The notes under the pieces were generated by a model. That model searched no databases. It saw only the letters and a list, made by a program, of their open reading frames with translations, and was not told the origin of the DNA. This document shows positions 36,901 through 47,300 of a stretch of DNA of 56,385 nt, piece after piece. Within the stretch, counting starts at the first letter, position 1. The number at the start of each line of letters is the position of its first letter. The DNA lies in the NCBI GenBank assembly GCA_946803715.1, contig CAMPET010000132.1, forward strand, positions 38,986-95,370, read 5' to 3'. Made by a program: the position numbers and the translations under genes. This stretch comes from Beroe ovata. Lineage: Eukaryota; Ctenophora; Nuda; Beroida; Beroidae.

Positions 36901-39900
36901 AACTCATCTTGTACACCCTATATATGAATCCTGAAATGTTGTCACCAATTGTAATCATGTCATGGTGTCATGTTCCTGGCGCGACTCCAAATATTGAACA
37001 GCTCGCTAAACGTCCCCAATAGGAGCAGAACATCCTTTCTGTAATGAACAAGGCGGTGGAAAGGCAAGGGCAGTTGACTTTTACTGTATTGTTGCAAAAC
37101 GATTCATCGCTTTGGTATATATTTGGTCTATCATTGCTTTGGATTCATCGCTTTGGTCTAGACAATGTGCTGTTCCATCACACACTTCGCTAAAAGGGAT
37201 ACACCCTGGATGTTGAGCACAGAACTCAGTCTTCTTCTCGTGATCAGTACAGCCACACTCGTCTATGAGACATTGAGCCGTCGAGTCACATATTTTCTCC
37301 TCTGATATCAGGCAGTCCCACGGGTTGGCTTCCACAGTAACAGATTCCATCCGAGGGCAATATTCTGTAGCTAGTTTGAACCAGTCAAATGAAAACTTGC
37401 ATGTCATAGTCTGACCATGAACTGCAATCTCGTCGCCACTTGGTTTCAACTGCTGAAGAAGTCCACAACTGCTGAAGAAGTCCACAACTGCTGAAGAAGT
37501 CCACAATTGTGGACTTTTTCTTCCTCACGTGACTCTACTATAAAACTTTTCATAATATGCGAAAAAACCGAGACAAAAGATACCTACCAATGACTCAAGA
37601 TTTGGAACACCGTTCTTCCTAAATGAATTGCTTTTGAGATTTTGTAGGTCGACACATCGAATCTATGATTGGTTGTCACACAAGAAGGGTTGTGGATAAC
37701 TTATTGACATGATTTGTTGGCTCATGCGATAATTTTAGTGACAGATTTGTAGTTGCAGATTTAACTCACTCTCTATGCTGGAAATACATTATGTAGGTAG
37801 CCAAGCGATGCTGAGATTCTAATTCTTTAGAAATCATGTACTTCATCATAGGTATTTCAATTCATCATTAATCGAGATGGAATTCCTTCCTGCTATTACA
37901 TATGTGTTCAACCGTGTGCACTTTGTATCTTTGGTGGTTAATGGTTATCCTGAAATACACTGTATTCGTGGATTCACGGACTGTACCGCGACACGGACTG
38001 TACCGCGACAGGTTTTGAGCGACAATAATTAGGCTAACCCTTACCCTAACCCTAACCCTAACCCTAACCCTAACCGGAAATCAAGTGTCGCGGTACAGTC
38101 CGTGTCGCGGTACAGTCCGTTTACCGTACAATGTTATACATGATGTACATCGTACTGCAGATTGATGATGATTGTACAATGTACATGATTGATAATGTAT
38201 TAGGCACTGCAATATACACTTTATACACGATACAATATGTATTGTGCTACGTACATATAAGTGCTANGGTGGAGGAGCAGCCTTGTTGGAGTCGATTGAT
38301 ATGAGCATCTCTGTGGCAGAGAGAATGCGCGTGGAAACAGGCGGTTGAGGAAGCTCGCCCCTTGGTGGGAGCTCTAGCCCGTTAAGATCGAACTCAGGGT
38401 GCCATCTGAAATAATTGTTTTTCAGTGCAACACACCGACTATATGTCTAAATGCCTCAGGCAATTTTCATCAGCTGATGAAACGCACCTGACTAGTTTAT
38501 CATCATCGATGTTGAGAGCAGGTACTAGGGTGCCAAGGAATATCTGATGAGCAGCACGCACGTAGGCGAGAAGTTTCCTGTGGAACCTTTTACCTCGTTC
38601 CAATAGCTCGGACACAATTAGACCTCTCTGACGGAGAAAATGAGACGTTGTGCTGTTTTGTGAGTAACTTAACTCGGGATGTAATGTGGCTGAGAATTTA
38701 CCTGGTTAAAAGCGTGTTTGTCTTTTGCTTCATCTAGAGTGATCTTTTCGTTTTCTGTGATCTTGTTGCTGTCCTCGAACTGTAATTTTCTCGTTGGATT
38801 CAAACTTGGGTGTAAACCAAGAATGTTCGTTGTCTTAGACCTGACAAATCATGGGTTGTTGTTTACAACGATATCAAGTGTTAACGAGAAAAGTTTCACC
38901 CAAATTTTTTATTTGATTAAAAGCGTTATTCCAAATAGTATTCCAACCGAGAACTTACTTTTGGATTTGCTCAGTTTCTGCATAGTTAAATGCGATGGTT
39001 AGTTGATACTCGTTCCGTATGGTCCTATCATTCCTTATCTGGGAAAGACCCTTTGCCTGGGCAAAGATGTAGGCGTCGGGGTAAAGTCCATGGATATGGG
39101 ATAGATCCTCCTCATTGAATCTCCTGGAGAGAAAGATGGTTACAAGATGGTTACAAGATGGTTTCAAGATCCCACAAGTTGGTTCCTCCAGTCACACTGA
39201 TTTTGAAGATCAGGAAATTGCGAAACTAACTTCCTGCTGATTTCCTGGACATTTTTCTGCAGTTTTTGGAATGTACACGTTTCCTGTCGCCGAGTGAGAA
39301 GGTTCACAACCTGATCAGAAGTTCCGAACTTGGAGTGGAGGGACTTGTATGTTTCTGGCAGAGCAAGACCAGTTTCTGATTGTTCTCTGGAGATAAAAAA
39401 GAAAGTAGCACGAGTAAGGAGACTACTTCTTGGAAAACTGATCAGCAAAAACATAGGACTAACTTGGCTGGTGATTTGGTAGGCGAGCTCACAGATATAG
39501 CCTTGAAAGGTTTGATCTTGGGGGAAACTGGTTTGAGCAGATGAGCGAATCTAGCTCTTGCAGAGAGCTTTGGTGGAGTAGACGCTCCTGGAGCAACAGA
39601 ATCTCGTTCTGACTCATTCTTAGAGCTCTCAGAAGTAGTTGCTTGGGACTTGCTTGACAATAACAACTTGCTTGATGTAGGATTCGTGGTTTTTGATGAG
39701 CTGGAGTTGAGTTGACTTTGACGCCCAGAAGCATCATTATCAGGTTTCCCAACAGCAAGTTCTCTTCTTGCAGCAAGTGCTCTTATAACCTCGTTCTTAT
39801 GGGCCGGCACTCCCTCTCTGTGATATAAAAATACAAGAGGGTGCTGTGAGATGGTAAGTTTTCTAAGAAAACTGGGGCAATGAGATGAATATTGATTCAA

Positions 39901-41193
39901 GAATTTTACCTTTTCTTAGCAAGTGCAGCTGCAAGCATTTTAGCACCGGTGGTTTTGTAGGCGACTCTGAAATCAGTATTAATCAACTAACAGTGATATC
40001 TGACATGTTTTTGGGACAGAGGGAATCTGACTACTTATAATTTGTCATCATATCATAATATTATGTCTGTCCGGTTTTTTATATAGGATGGGTCTCTACT
40101 CTCTACTCTCAAAAAATGAATTAGGATTCACAGAACTGGAATATTTCTCACTTGTTTGGAATGGGTTCTTCCTTTGGCTGGGTCACTCTTTTCAAGAAAG
40201 ACTGAAGACAAAGCCAGCTTATTAGAATAGATAAGGTTAAATCAAACATAGGTTTTCTCTATGACAAACTGAAATCCATTCTCACAAGTCCCAATCAATA
40301 TTTCACAACCTTGGCACTGAGAAGAGTTTCATCATTTTGAGTAGCCTTATCCTCTGACAAAATAACTGTGCTTTCTTCAACAGGTATAGCTTTTTGTAAA
40401 GAATCTTCCTTGCCAATGGAGTTCGTCTCTTGAGAAGCTTGTTCCTCAGTGGTTTCCTTTCTTCCATCAGTATCTTTCCCCTCATCTTTAACATCATCAT
40501 CAGATTCGACTTTCAGCTTTTCTAAGGGAATTAAATTGTTAAATCCATAAGTCCTAAAACACAGTACAATAAAATTTAGCAAGCAGTGAGATCTGGATAA
40601 GAGTATTTAAAATGATAACACAAATGCATACCTGTTGACATATAATCAAACAAGGTTTTGCATGCTGGTGAGGAAGGAGTTACTGCACGCCTAACCCTTT
40701 TTTCTTGCCTCTTAGACTTCCTGTATCCTGTCCTTGGAGGATTTACAGGAGAAGAACTTTCAGGGGATGACACATATTTCCTCTTCCCACCTATGAAAAT
40801 AAATTAGAGGCTATTGATCTCATTCATTGTTGTTGCTAATGTGAATGATTCCAAAATTATAGACTGACCAGGTGAAGCAATATCTGCTGACTTCAAGCTT
40901 TCAACTTTGTCCTGAAAGAAATTCATGTAACCATTTTCTTTATCTGTAAAATTTTCAGAAAGCAATATCTCAAGGGATCTCGAATCATGGTGTGTGAAAG
41001 AAGGATTTCTTGGTTACTTTGATTATAGATAGGACTGCTGGTCCTATTTATCATCAAAGTTACCTCGGATCAGTGTAATAAGCTGTTAGCAATCCATTTG
41101 GTCACTCACATTTTCAGCAAAGATTGGAACCACTGATTTTGGGTTCTGTTTCTTTTGTTTGGTAGCCTTGAATGAAAGTTTTCCTTGAGACAT
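33998..41193 (-). CDS. CDT1: CDT1, DNA replication licensing factor
   Basis: CDT1 loads the MCM2-7 helicase at origins with ORC and CDC6 and is held by geminin. Sixteen exons in matching phase: 41110-41193, 40869-40911, 40632-40790, 40310-40521, 40152-40201, 39910-39966, 39464-39817, 39231-39386, 38959-39123, 38702-38789, 38488-38627, 38268-38405, then 34722-34809, 34503-34594, 34202-34372, 33998-34123. Exons 1-7 are a basic, Ser-rich disordered tail. Exons 8-12 are the geminin-binding winged helix (YKSLHSKFGTSDQVVNLLTR, then YPDAYIFAQ, YQLTIAFNY, LVRWHPEFDL). Exon 14 has ARIRAKEANK. Exons 15-16 are the MCM-binding winged helix (LERLEPVVRCLRVLYVS, then CPNWLSVANIRKKEYLKLN) with stop at 33998. 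Total about 710 residues, longer than human (546). The acceptor of exon 10 is weak. A TAG follows the N at 38267; I take it as a gap artefact. The 3.5-kb intron 12 holds other features. Confidence 0.92.
35472..35848 (-). pseudogene. TM6-TM7-like fragment of a class A 7TM receptor
   Basis: The frame 35848-35645 reads DSHWVGSQLLTWVSYITTAG, an extracellular SWSEGVPDSVF, then ATLILPLNSLLNP. This matches the layout of TM6, ECL3 and TM7 in LGR/RXFP-type receptors, where TM7 ends LPxNSxLNPxxY. The frame stops soon after NP without the usual tyrosine. The next frame (35747-35472) is open and continues with FYKDYKQIIDAF and a basic tail, so a frameshift at the NP motif is likely. It lies inside CDT1 intron 12, same strand. 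Probably a decayed receptor gene, or one whose splicing I have not solved. Confidence 0.5.
36083..36166 (+). ncRNA. tRNA-derived Pol III unit (SINE head or tRNA pseudogene)
   Basis: A perfect A box (tagctcagtggtc, 36086-36098) and B box (gggttcgagtcc, 36139-36150) are correctly spaced and followed by a T5 terminator (36162-36166). The T stem has one mismatch and the acceptor strands do not pair (atgagca versus attttac), so it is not a functional tRNA by eye. It could be a SINE head or a mutated tRNA copy. Confidence 0.65.
36734..36958 (-). CDS. Single membrane-segment fragment, possibly same receptor
   Basis: Open frame of 74 codons with one strong hydrophobic helix (YIGTLTALVAVVSVSYIIIL) followed by basic and Ser-rich residues. 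It lies between the LDLa piece and the TM6-TM7 piece on the same strand and could be another TM of that receptor. No splice junctions could be confirmed. Confidence 0.35.
   Translation of the reverse strand: MITIGDNISGFIYRVYKMSYIGTLTALVAVVSVSYIIILATEQKSRAMIGNVSNETSRPSLSLKVSLIIGSPSG
37081..37460 (-). CDS. LDL receptor class A domain exon
   Basis: The minus frame contains FCAQHPGCIPFSEVCDGTAHC followed by LDQSDES, the core of an LDLa module (four of the six cysteines visible in this stretch, calcium-site D and the SDE motif intact, the second D of CDGxxDC replaced by His). Upstream is a Cys-rich part (PWDCLISEEKICDSTAQCLI, then DECGC). An acceptor lies at the cttcttcagcag repeats near 37449-37503. 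LDLa modules bind calcium and ligands outside the cell. With the TM pieces to the left this suggests an LDLa-7TM receptor of RXFP/GRL101 type nested in CDT1 intron 12. The frame ends at a stop at 37081 with no clear donor. Confidence 0.65.
37447..37506. repeat. 19-bp unit repeated three times at a splice acceptor
   Basis: On plus, ctgctgaagaagtccacaa is repeated three times. On minus each unit offers a pyrimidine-rich cttcttcagcag, so three copies of a possible acceptor precede the LDLa coding frame. The last unit ends in the palindrome gtccacaattgtggac. Confidence 0.85.
37976..38120. mobile_element. 35-bp inverted repeats flanking telomere-like repeats
   Basis: Arms 37976-38010 and 38086-38120 are exact inverse complements. 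Each arm is two direct copies of acggactgtaccgcgac. The 75-base loop contains five tandem CCCTAA units (about 38044-38073). Structure resembles a small inverted-repeat element carrying an interstitial telomeric tract. No clear target-site duplication. It lies in CDT1 intron 12. Confidence 0.8.
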
Positions 41194-41815
41194 TCTACAT
41201 CATAAATGATTAGAAATTTTTATATGCAGAGAGAACATCTAACTTAAGTAGGATTAAACGTTTAATTTCAGAGCTTCAGACGATTTAACAGTGTAGACAG
41301 GGAGGCAAACACACTCTAAACCGCAAATCTACTGACAGTAACGAGAAATAAATAAATTATTCTACAGGATTATATACCAGATAATATATGTGAGCTTTAC
41401 GGACAGTAACGAGAAATTAATCTCTTCTTCAAAATCTCCACACAATGTAATCCTTCCTTCTCAAATCTGATGACAATAAGAAGTGTCAACAAGTTTAATA
41501 CTCAATAGCTGTTTGACTCATAACAAGAATTCAAGAATACGCAGGTATCAAGTCAGTACTAAGTAATTGTAAATGAACTCTCATCTGTAATAGAAATACC
41601 AAAGATGAAATATTATTGTAGCTTTTGAGTATTCCATCATTTGATAGAACAGAATGAACAAATAAATAGAATGAGATGTGGCAACTAATAATACACATCA
41701 TTGATCAATAATGGACCCTGTTGAGAAATTTCGTTTCGCAGGAGGTGCAAGCTTGTTTTCATTGCCCTAATTTTATCACATGACTTAGGTTTTTTCGGTT
41801 TCTGACCCATCCCAA

Positions 41816-41866
41816 ACCCTAACCCTAACCCACAGCATACTTCCGAACCCTAACCCAAGCCCTAAT
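41816..41866. repeat. Degenerate telomere-like repeats
   Basis: Several CCCTAA units (aaccctaaccctaaccc, then gaaccctaacccaagccctaa) between the CDT1 and HOGA1 genes. Confidence 0.85.
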
Positions 41867-41869
41867 AAT

Positions 41870-42142
41870 TTGCAGCGCGCGCGCAATGAAATTCTCGACA
41901 GGGGCTATCATCGACAGCCAAGTGCAGTGCTCAAGCCCGTCGCGTGGCATGGCTTCATGCAGGAATCATGCAATGCACAATGCACAATTGTCGCGTCGGG
42001 CGATGCCAAACCGCTGATGCAAGCCGCGAAGCGGCAGCAGGCAGGCGGCTTGCGTCAGTCTGAGATCATGAGTTCGAACGGCGCGCGCAGCGCGCGCGCA
42101 AAATGAAATTGTCGACGCGACAGGGTTTATCATCGATCGACA
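41870..42142. promoter_or_regulatory. GC-rich direct-repeat block between CDT1 and HOGA1
   Basis: Two related motifs (gcgcgcgcaatgaaattctc at about 41876 and gcgcgcaaaatgaaattgtc at about 42093), each followed by a tatcatcga motif, bracket about 200 CG-rich bases. The block lies between two divergently transcribed genes (ATGs at 41193 and 42947), so a shared promoter or CpG-island role is possible but unproven. It could equally be an inserted repeat. Confidence 0.4.
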
Positions 42143-42329
42143 AAATGCACAACATCCACGCTGTAATTCAATTAACAAAAAGTTTGCAAAATTTCTCCCT
42201 ATACAGCTACAGCTACCCAGTACCCTTGCTAGTTGCTGGCGGGATTCTATCGGGCGGCGCGGAATAACAATTGCGCGGCGCTGACGGTAGGGAAAACCCT
42301 ACAACATGAACATAAATTAAGCTAAAGGT

Positions 42330-42440
42330 TGTCAGATTTTATCTGACCTCAGTTTCTCGCGCACGGCGCGCGCGCCTTCATCGTTTCGGCCTTCGATGAA
42401 GGCGCGCGTGCGCGAGAAACAGGTCAGGTAACATCTGACA
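42330..42440. mobile_element. Foldback MITE with target-site duplication
   Basis: A 111-base element begins tgtcagat and ends atctgaca. Its two halves are imperfect inverse complements for about 50 bases (left tttctcgcgcacggcgcgcg, right cgcgcgtgcgcgagaaac), with a 10-base centre. It is bounded by a perfect 10-base direct repeat agctaaaggt (42320-42329 and 42441-42450), a textbook target-site duplication. A 9-11 base TSD suggests mobilisation by a Mutator-like transposase; this is inference. It sits about 0.5 kb upstream of HOGA1. Confidence 0.85.
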
Positions 42441-42946
42441 AGCTAAAGGTAGAATAAGGCCAAAAGTCGCGCAACGTGTGAAGTGGCAAGTAGACATGTT
42501 TGTCAACTTGCAATCGATCGCGATAGACCTAATTTATATTGGGGATCTTGTTTCGCGCGCGCGTCACGATTACATTCTCGGCATCGGTGCAATTTATTCT
42601 TTGTGCAATTTTGTTGCAATTGCATGTTATATTGTTGTTGGTTGTTACATGTAACAGTGATTAAGTAATTTATCATATTTATTTGCAAATGGGGAAAAAA
42701 GAAAAAATTTGTTGCATCAGCAGTGTAGCAACCCCAATCTACATAGATAGCAGCTCTTATGTAGCTGTGTATGACTATTTTGCTTGCAAGTTGTTCCATA
42801 CTTTGCAAAATACCTAGATGCTCAGCAATTCAATATTGAATGTCTTTTTCATAGCACACTTCACCTGATTGCATGTCGGGTATGACTATCATCTCTATTT
42901 ATACTGTGATTCTGAAGCTAATTAATTTGAATTATTGGCACTTAAG

Positions 42947-43891
42947 ATGTTGTCAGTGAGTGTCCCTCGATGCACCCAAGCACTCAAGCACATTTTTTCA
43001 CGACAATTGAATCTTTCTGGAGTGTTTCCACCTATTGTTACACCATTCAATGATAAGGAGGAGCTTTTCTTAGATCAGCTCAGGAACAATGTGAATAAAT
43101 GGAAAAGTAAAGGATTTCAAGGCTATACTGTTCTTGGGAGTAATGGTGAATTTCAGTATTTGTCCCTTGATGAAAAGATAAAACTTGTTCAAACGGTGAA
43201 AGGGGAAGAGCCAAACAAGCTTATCCTTGTTGGGGCTGGTCATGAAAGTACAAAATTAACCATAGAACAAATCAATTCCCTCTCTGCAGCAGGGGGGTCA
43301 GCAGCCCTCATATATTCTCCATGTTTTTATAAAGGTTCAATGACAGCAGCTGCATTTTATCAACATTACTTTCAAATTGCAGAGCAATCTCAGATTCCTG
43401 TGATTATCTATAACGTTCCTGCTAATACAGGAATTGATATACCATTGGATGTGGTAGTATCATTAGCTGAGCATGAGAATATCATAGGGATCAAAGAGAG
43501 TGGTGGTAATGTGGTAAGAATAGGAGCTATTGCACATCAAACAAGACATGCTAATTTTCAAATCATTGCTGGATCAGCTAGCTTCATGCTACCTGCATAT
43601 AGTGTAGGAGCAGTTGGCACAGTTGCAGCTTTAGCTAATGTCATGGGTGAGGAGGTTGTTGCTTTGCATAATGCAATAATGGCTAAAGATGATTGTATAG
43701 ATTTACAGCATAGATTGATAGCACCAAATACAGCTGTCACATCCACTTTTGGCATTGCTGGGCTAAAATATGTATGTGATTATATTGGACTCTATGGGGG
43801 TCCTTGTAGATCACCTATCCAACCTCTGTCTCAAGAACAAAAGAGTAAATTGACAAAAATCATGGATGATGCAGGGATCAAAATGATCTGA
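42947..43891 (+). CDS. HOGA1: HOGA1, mitochondrial 4-hydroxy-2-oxoglutarate aldolase
   Basis: A complete intronless frame of 314 residues for an aldolase of the DHDPS/NAL family. It splits 4-hydroxy-2-oxoglutarate to pyruvate and glyoxylate in mitochondrial hydroxyproline breakdown. Residues 1-23 (MLSVSVPRCTQALKHIFSRQ) form a basic, acid-free targeting peptide. Seen motifs: VFPPIVTPF, GSNGEF (64-69), YNVPANTG with catalytic Tyr155, GIKESGG with Schiff-base Lys183, and the HOGA1-type C-terminus QHRLIAPNTAVTSTFGIAGL and YGGPCRSP. The reading frame opens 12 bases earlier with TTG, but ATG 42947 is the start. Divergent from CDT1 and 0.4 kb before the next gene. Vertebrate HOGA1 has several introns; none is present here, so a retrocopy origin or intron loss is possible. 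The frame is undamaged. Confidence 0.95.
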   Translation: MLSVSVPRCTQALKHIFSRQLNLSGVFPPIVTPFNDKEELFLDQLRNNVNKWKSKGFQGYTVLGSNGEFQYLSLDEKIKLVQTVKGEEPNKLILVGAGHESTKLTIEQINSLSAAGGSAALIYSPCFYKGSMTAAAFYQHYFQIAEQSQIPVIIYNVPANTGIDIPLDVVVSLAEHENIIGIKESGGNVVRIGAIAHQTRHANFQIIAGSASFMLPAYSVGAVGTVAALANVMGEEVVALHNAIMAKDDCIDLQHRLIAPNTAVTSTFGIAGLKYVCDYIGLYGGPCRSPIQPLSQEQKSKLTKIMDDAGIKMI

Positions 43892-44303
43892 ATTTTAATG
43901 ATTTCCTTTATGTTTTAATTTATTTTTCGGTTATTATTGTGTCAGTTGGCCGCATTGATTGCATTTGAACATTTACCTATAGTACATAATATGTGGAGTG
44001 ATTGTTAATGGCAGTGATCACCTTGTTTCATAATCTTTTGTACTTGTGTTGTCGAATTTCATAAGAGGGTTGCTATTTTCATGATATTTTTAGCTTCGTA
44101 TTCTTGTATGTGTTTTCAGCTCAATTCTGTGAATTTAGATATTTTGATTCTTATCGTTATTTAAATCTATGCTATAGAAGGGATAATAACAAATATCTTA
44201 GAAAACATATCTTTTGACATATTTTTGAGTTTAGCAACGATTTTAATGCTGAGCAGCGACTTAAAATCGTCACCAATAACCATCACTTCTTCTTCCAGCC
44301 ATT

Positions 44304-47300
44304 ATGGGCTGTGGAGGGTGTTGTAGATATTTCCCATGTTTGAGGTTCACTATCGGAATTTTTACATTCCTGGCATTTCTTATGGGAACCTTAGCATTTA
44401 TTGCTCCTTCATGGCTTGAAAGAGAAGTAACTGAAGTAAGTGATCATGCAATCTCCTACAGTAACCCTGTGTTTCGATTGAAAAACCCCTACCTGTCGGT
44501 ATTGAGTAATTGTTATCATATTGTTGACTTTTTCAGACAGACGCAACACTTGTTGGTTATGATACCTACTCATATGGGCTAATCAGCAGCGGTGGAATGT
44601 ACAGTGGAACTGGGTATGTGATTCTATGAGATTAACGAATTTCGGCTGGTATGAAGCCACAGTTCACATCAATGACCAAGTCATTTCTTATAAGAGCAAA
44701 TAGCTTATCCTTTCAAACTGAGAACGATCGATAATATAGCCGAGTTTGATCCGTTACATTCCTGCTCAGGGACTCAGACTCCAAGTATGTTTGGAAGTTC
44801 AATGACAGCTGGACACAGTGGACAGGAATAGAGGATAAAGCTATCATGCTTGTATATGCTGTTGGTGAGTTTAACATCTTGAATGCTCTAAATCCCAAAA
44901 ACAAGGTGTGAAGCAGCGTGATGATAAGAGATTACACTGTAAGAACCACCTCACTACTCAGGAATGCTCTTCATTCTGATTTCACTGTGGAACATCGCCA
45001 TCACGGAGTGTGTCCCAATCAAGAACCAGAGCACGATGCTCATCATGATAGTGGTCTGGGATATTCTTGCCGGTTAGTTCCTCAAACTCCCTTTTCTCAT
45101 GGTACTCAGTTGTTTACTCAGTTATTACTCAGTTGTTTAGCTGTCTACTAGCTGTTTACTCAGTTATTACTCAGTTGTTTAGCTGTCTACTCCCTCTAAT
45201 AAACTTACGTTACAGCTGCGTGCATTGCCGCTGCCATCATCACTTACTGTTGCACATGGCACAAGAATGCGACCCTCAAGTCCTTCTGCGGTGGAGACAA
45301 CACCTCCTTCAAGGAGTTTGCCCCTGGCGCCTGTACTCTGGCCTGGGGCCTCTACGGTGCTGTAGCATCAGCTTGTAAGTAACCACGTGTGTCACGTGTG
45401 TGTCACGTGTGTGATCACTGGATAAGTACGTGCAGATTAGCTGGGTTGTTGATTCAACCTACTTCCACCACAACCTGCTTTCACAATTGATACGCATGGA
45501 AAGTCATGTAACATTTGGTCGCCCGTAGTGTGCTGTTATATCCAAGCTAATCTGCGGTAAAGAGGCTATCTGCACGTGCTTCACTGTACTATATATCACT
45601 CCTGCTATTATTTCTGCATGGGGGATCGCAGCTAAACTGTGAAAACTATTGCTGATTTGTTTAATCACATGCGGTGTAATTATTATTACCATCATAATTA
45701 GCACCTCGATTACTCTGAAGCACTGATCGTGATATCTGTAGATATCATTTTGATTTGCATTAGAAATGCCAGCTGTAGGATCAGTGTCATCCTTACTCAA
45801 GGTAGAGTTTCAGTGTATGTTAACCACTGTCCACCTGGTATCACTACCAACTGACATGTTTCATAGCCTATAGATAGTGTCAGGAGAATTAGGGTATCTT
45901 GTACCGGCGTATAATGAGCCAGATGGGCATTGGGCGTTAAATCATCATCGATATCATTCATTTTCGGAGTAATCAATTGATGATGAACGATTTCGAATGA
46001 TATCTTGAGACATTGGGGATGATATAGTCGCTATATATTTTATTCCTTGGGGTAGTAAGTACTAGTTGGTCGTATAGTGCATGTCAGCAGAATCATATAC
46101 TGAGAAATCATGAGTAATGACAGCTATGAGAGCACACCTCGCTATAATATGATAGAGTTGTCGGAGTAAGATACTGCACGTATACCAGTTACAAATGTCA
46201 TCACATAACTTCACACACTTTCACATGATGACATGATGATGACATGATGACTACCTGATAAACCTTGATCTCAGGTACGGTCATTTTTGTGACTGGGTTA
46301 ACGTTTATTGCGTGCTCCCAAGCGAAGACTCAGCGACGAGACGCTGCGTTTAGACACATGTAACACAACTCCCTTCTCACATGACATTGACACTCGCATA
46401 CTAGGTACAGTACTGCTGAATCATACCTGTCACACACACCCCCTGTCACATACCCCCTGTCATAATGTCATAATGGTGTGTTGCTTTGTGTGTGTGTGTG
46501 TGTGTATGTGTGTGTGTGTGTATGTATGTATGTGTGTGTGTGTGTGCGTGTGTGNTGTGTGTGTATGTGTGTGTAGCTTTGATTTAGTGGTTCATGGTTA
46601 TTGGTTGCCTGTTCTTAAGTGTTTTCTAGTGTTTTTACAAGACATCACAAGTGCCCTACCACACTGCGAACAACTTCATAACCTATGTCCTGCCGGTCCT
46701 ACCATAATCAATGAACATCGCATCACATCCTATTATAATCAATGAACATCGCATCATATCAATCTCTCAGTCTATGTTCACTGTCATAGCATGAATGCAA
46801 ATGCTCCCAATATCACTTCCCACTTCCCAGAGTTCGTTTTCAAGGTTGAATATTCCTTGTTTTTCTGGCATGCTCTGCTGACAGTAGTTCTGCTACCATA
46901 CACCCATATTATGCTGCCGATTAATGCTGTAGCGCAGTGACCCATATAATAGTGTCATCTGGATTAGTAGTAATCGCTTATCTAACACCTTATTAGTAAT
47001 AAGTAGTATGGGCTTTCAATATCATTTTCTTTCATCTCATTTTCTTTCGCGAAAATGATTCAAGAAAATGGTCACTGTGATTTATGTTTTACTCTTAACT
47101 AGCAATTATTTGGCATCTTCTGAATTCTGATACTCTGTGACAACTATAGATTCTTGAATAAATGTAATCAGAGATAGCTTTCCTTTTGAAGAACATTTCT
47201 ATGTGATCAAAACTTCATGAAAACAAACTGTTGCTTTTATCCCCCTACATTTTCACTTGTTTTGTTGCATGATCTAATGGCGTGTCATGAACTTATTGAA

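Noticed and set aside
40303-40500. Second lysine/leucine-rich frame over CDT1 exon 4 (and 39489-39776 over exon 7)
   Set aside because: Shadow frames; the CDT1 frame has matching splice phases on both sides.
42935-42946. Upstream TTG start giving four extra residues for HOGA1
   Set aside because: A eukaryotic cytosolic ribosome would use the ATG at 42947, which also begins a typical mitochondrial targeting peptide.
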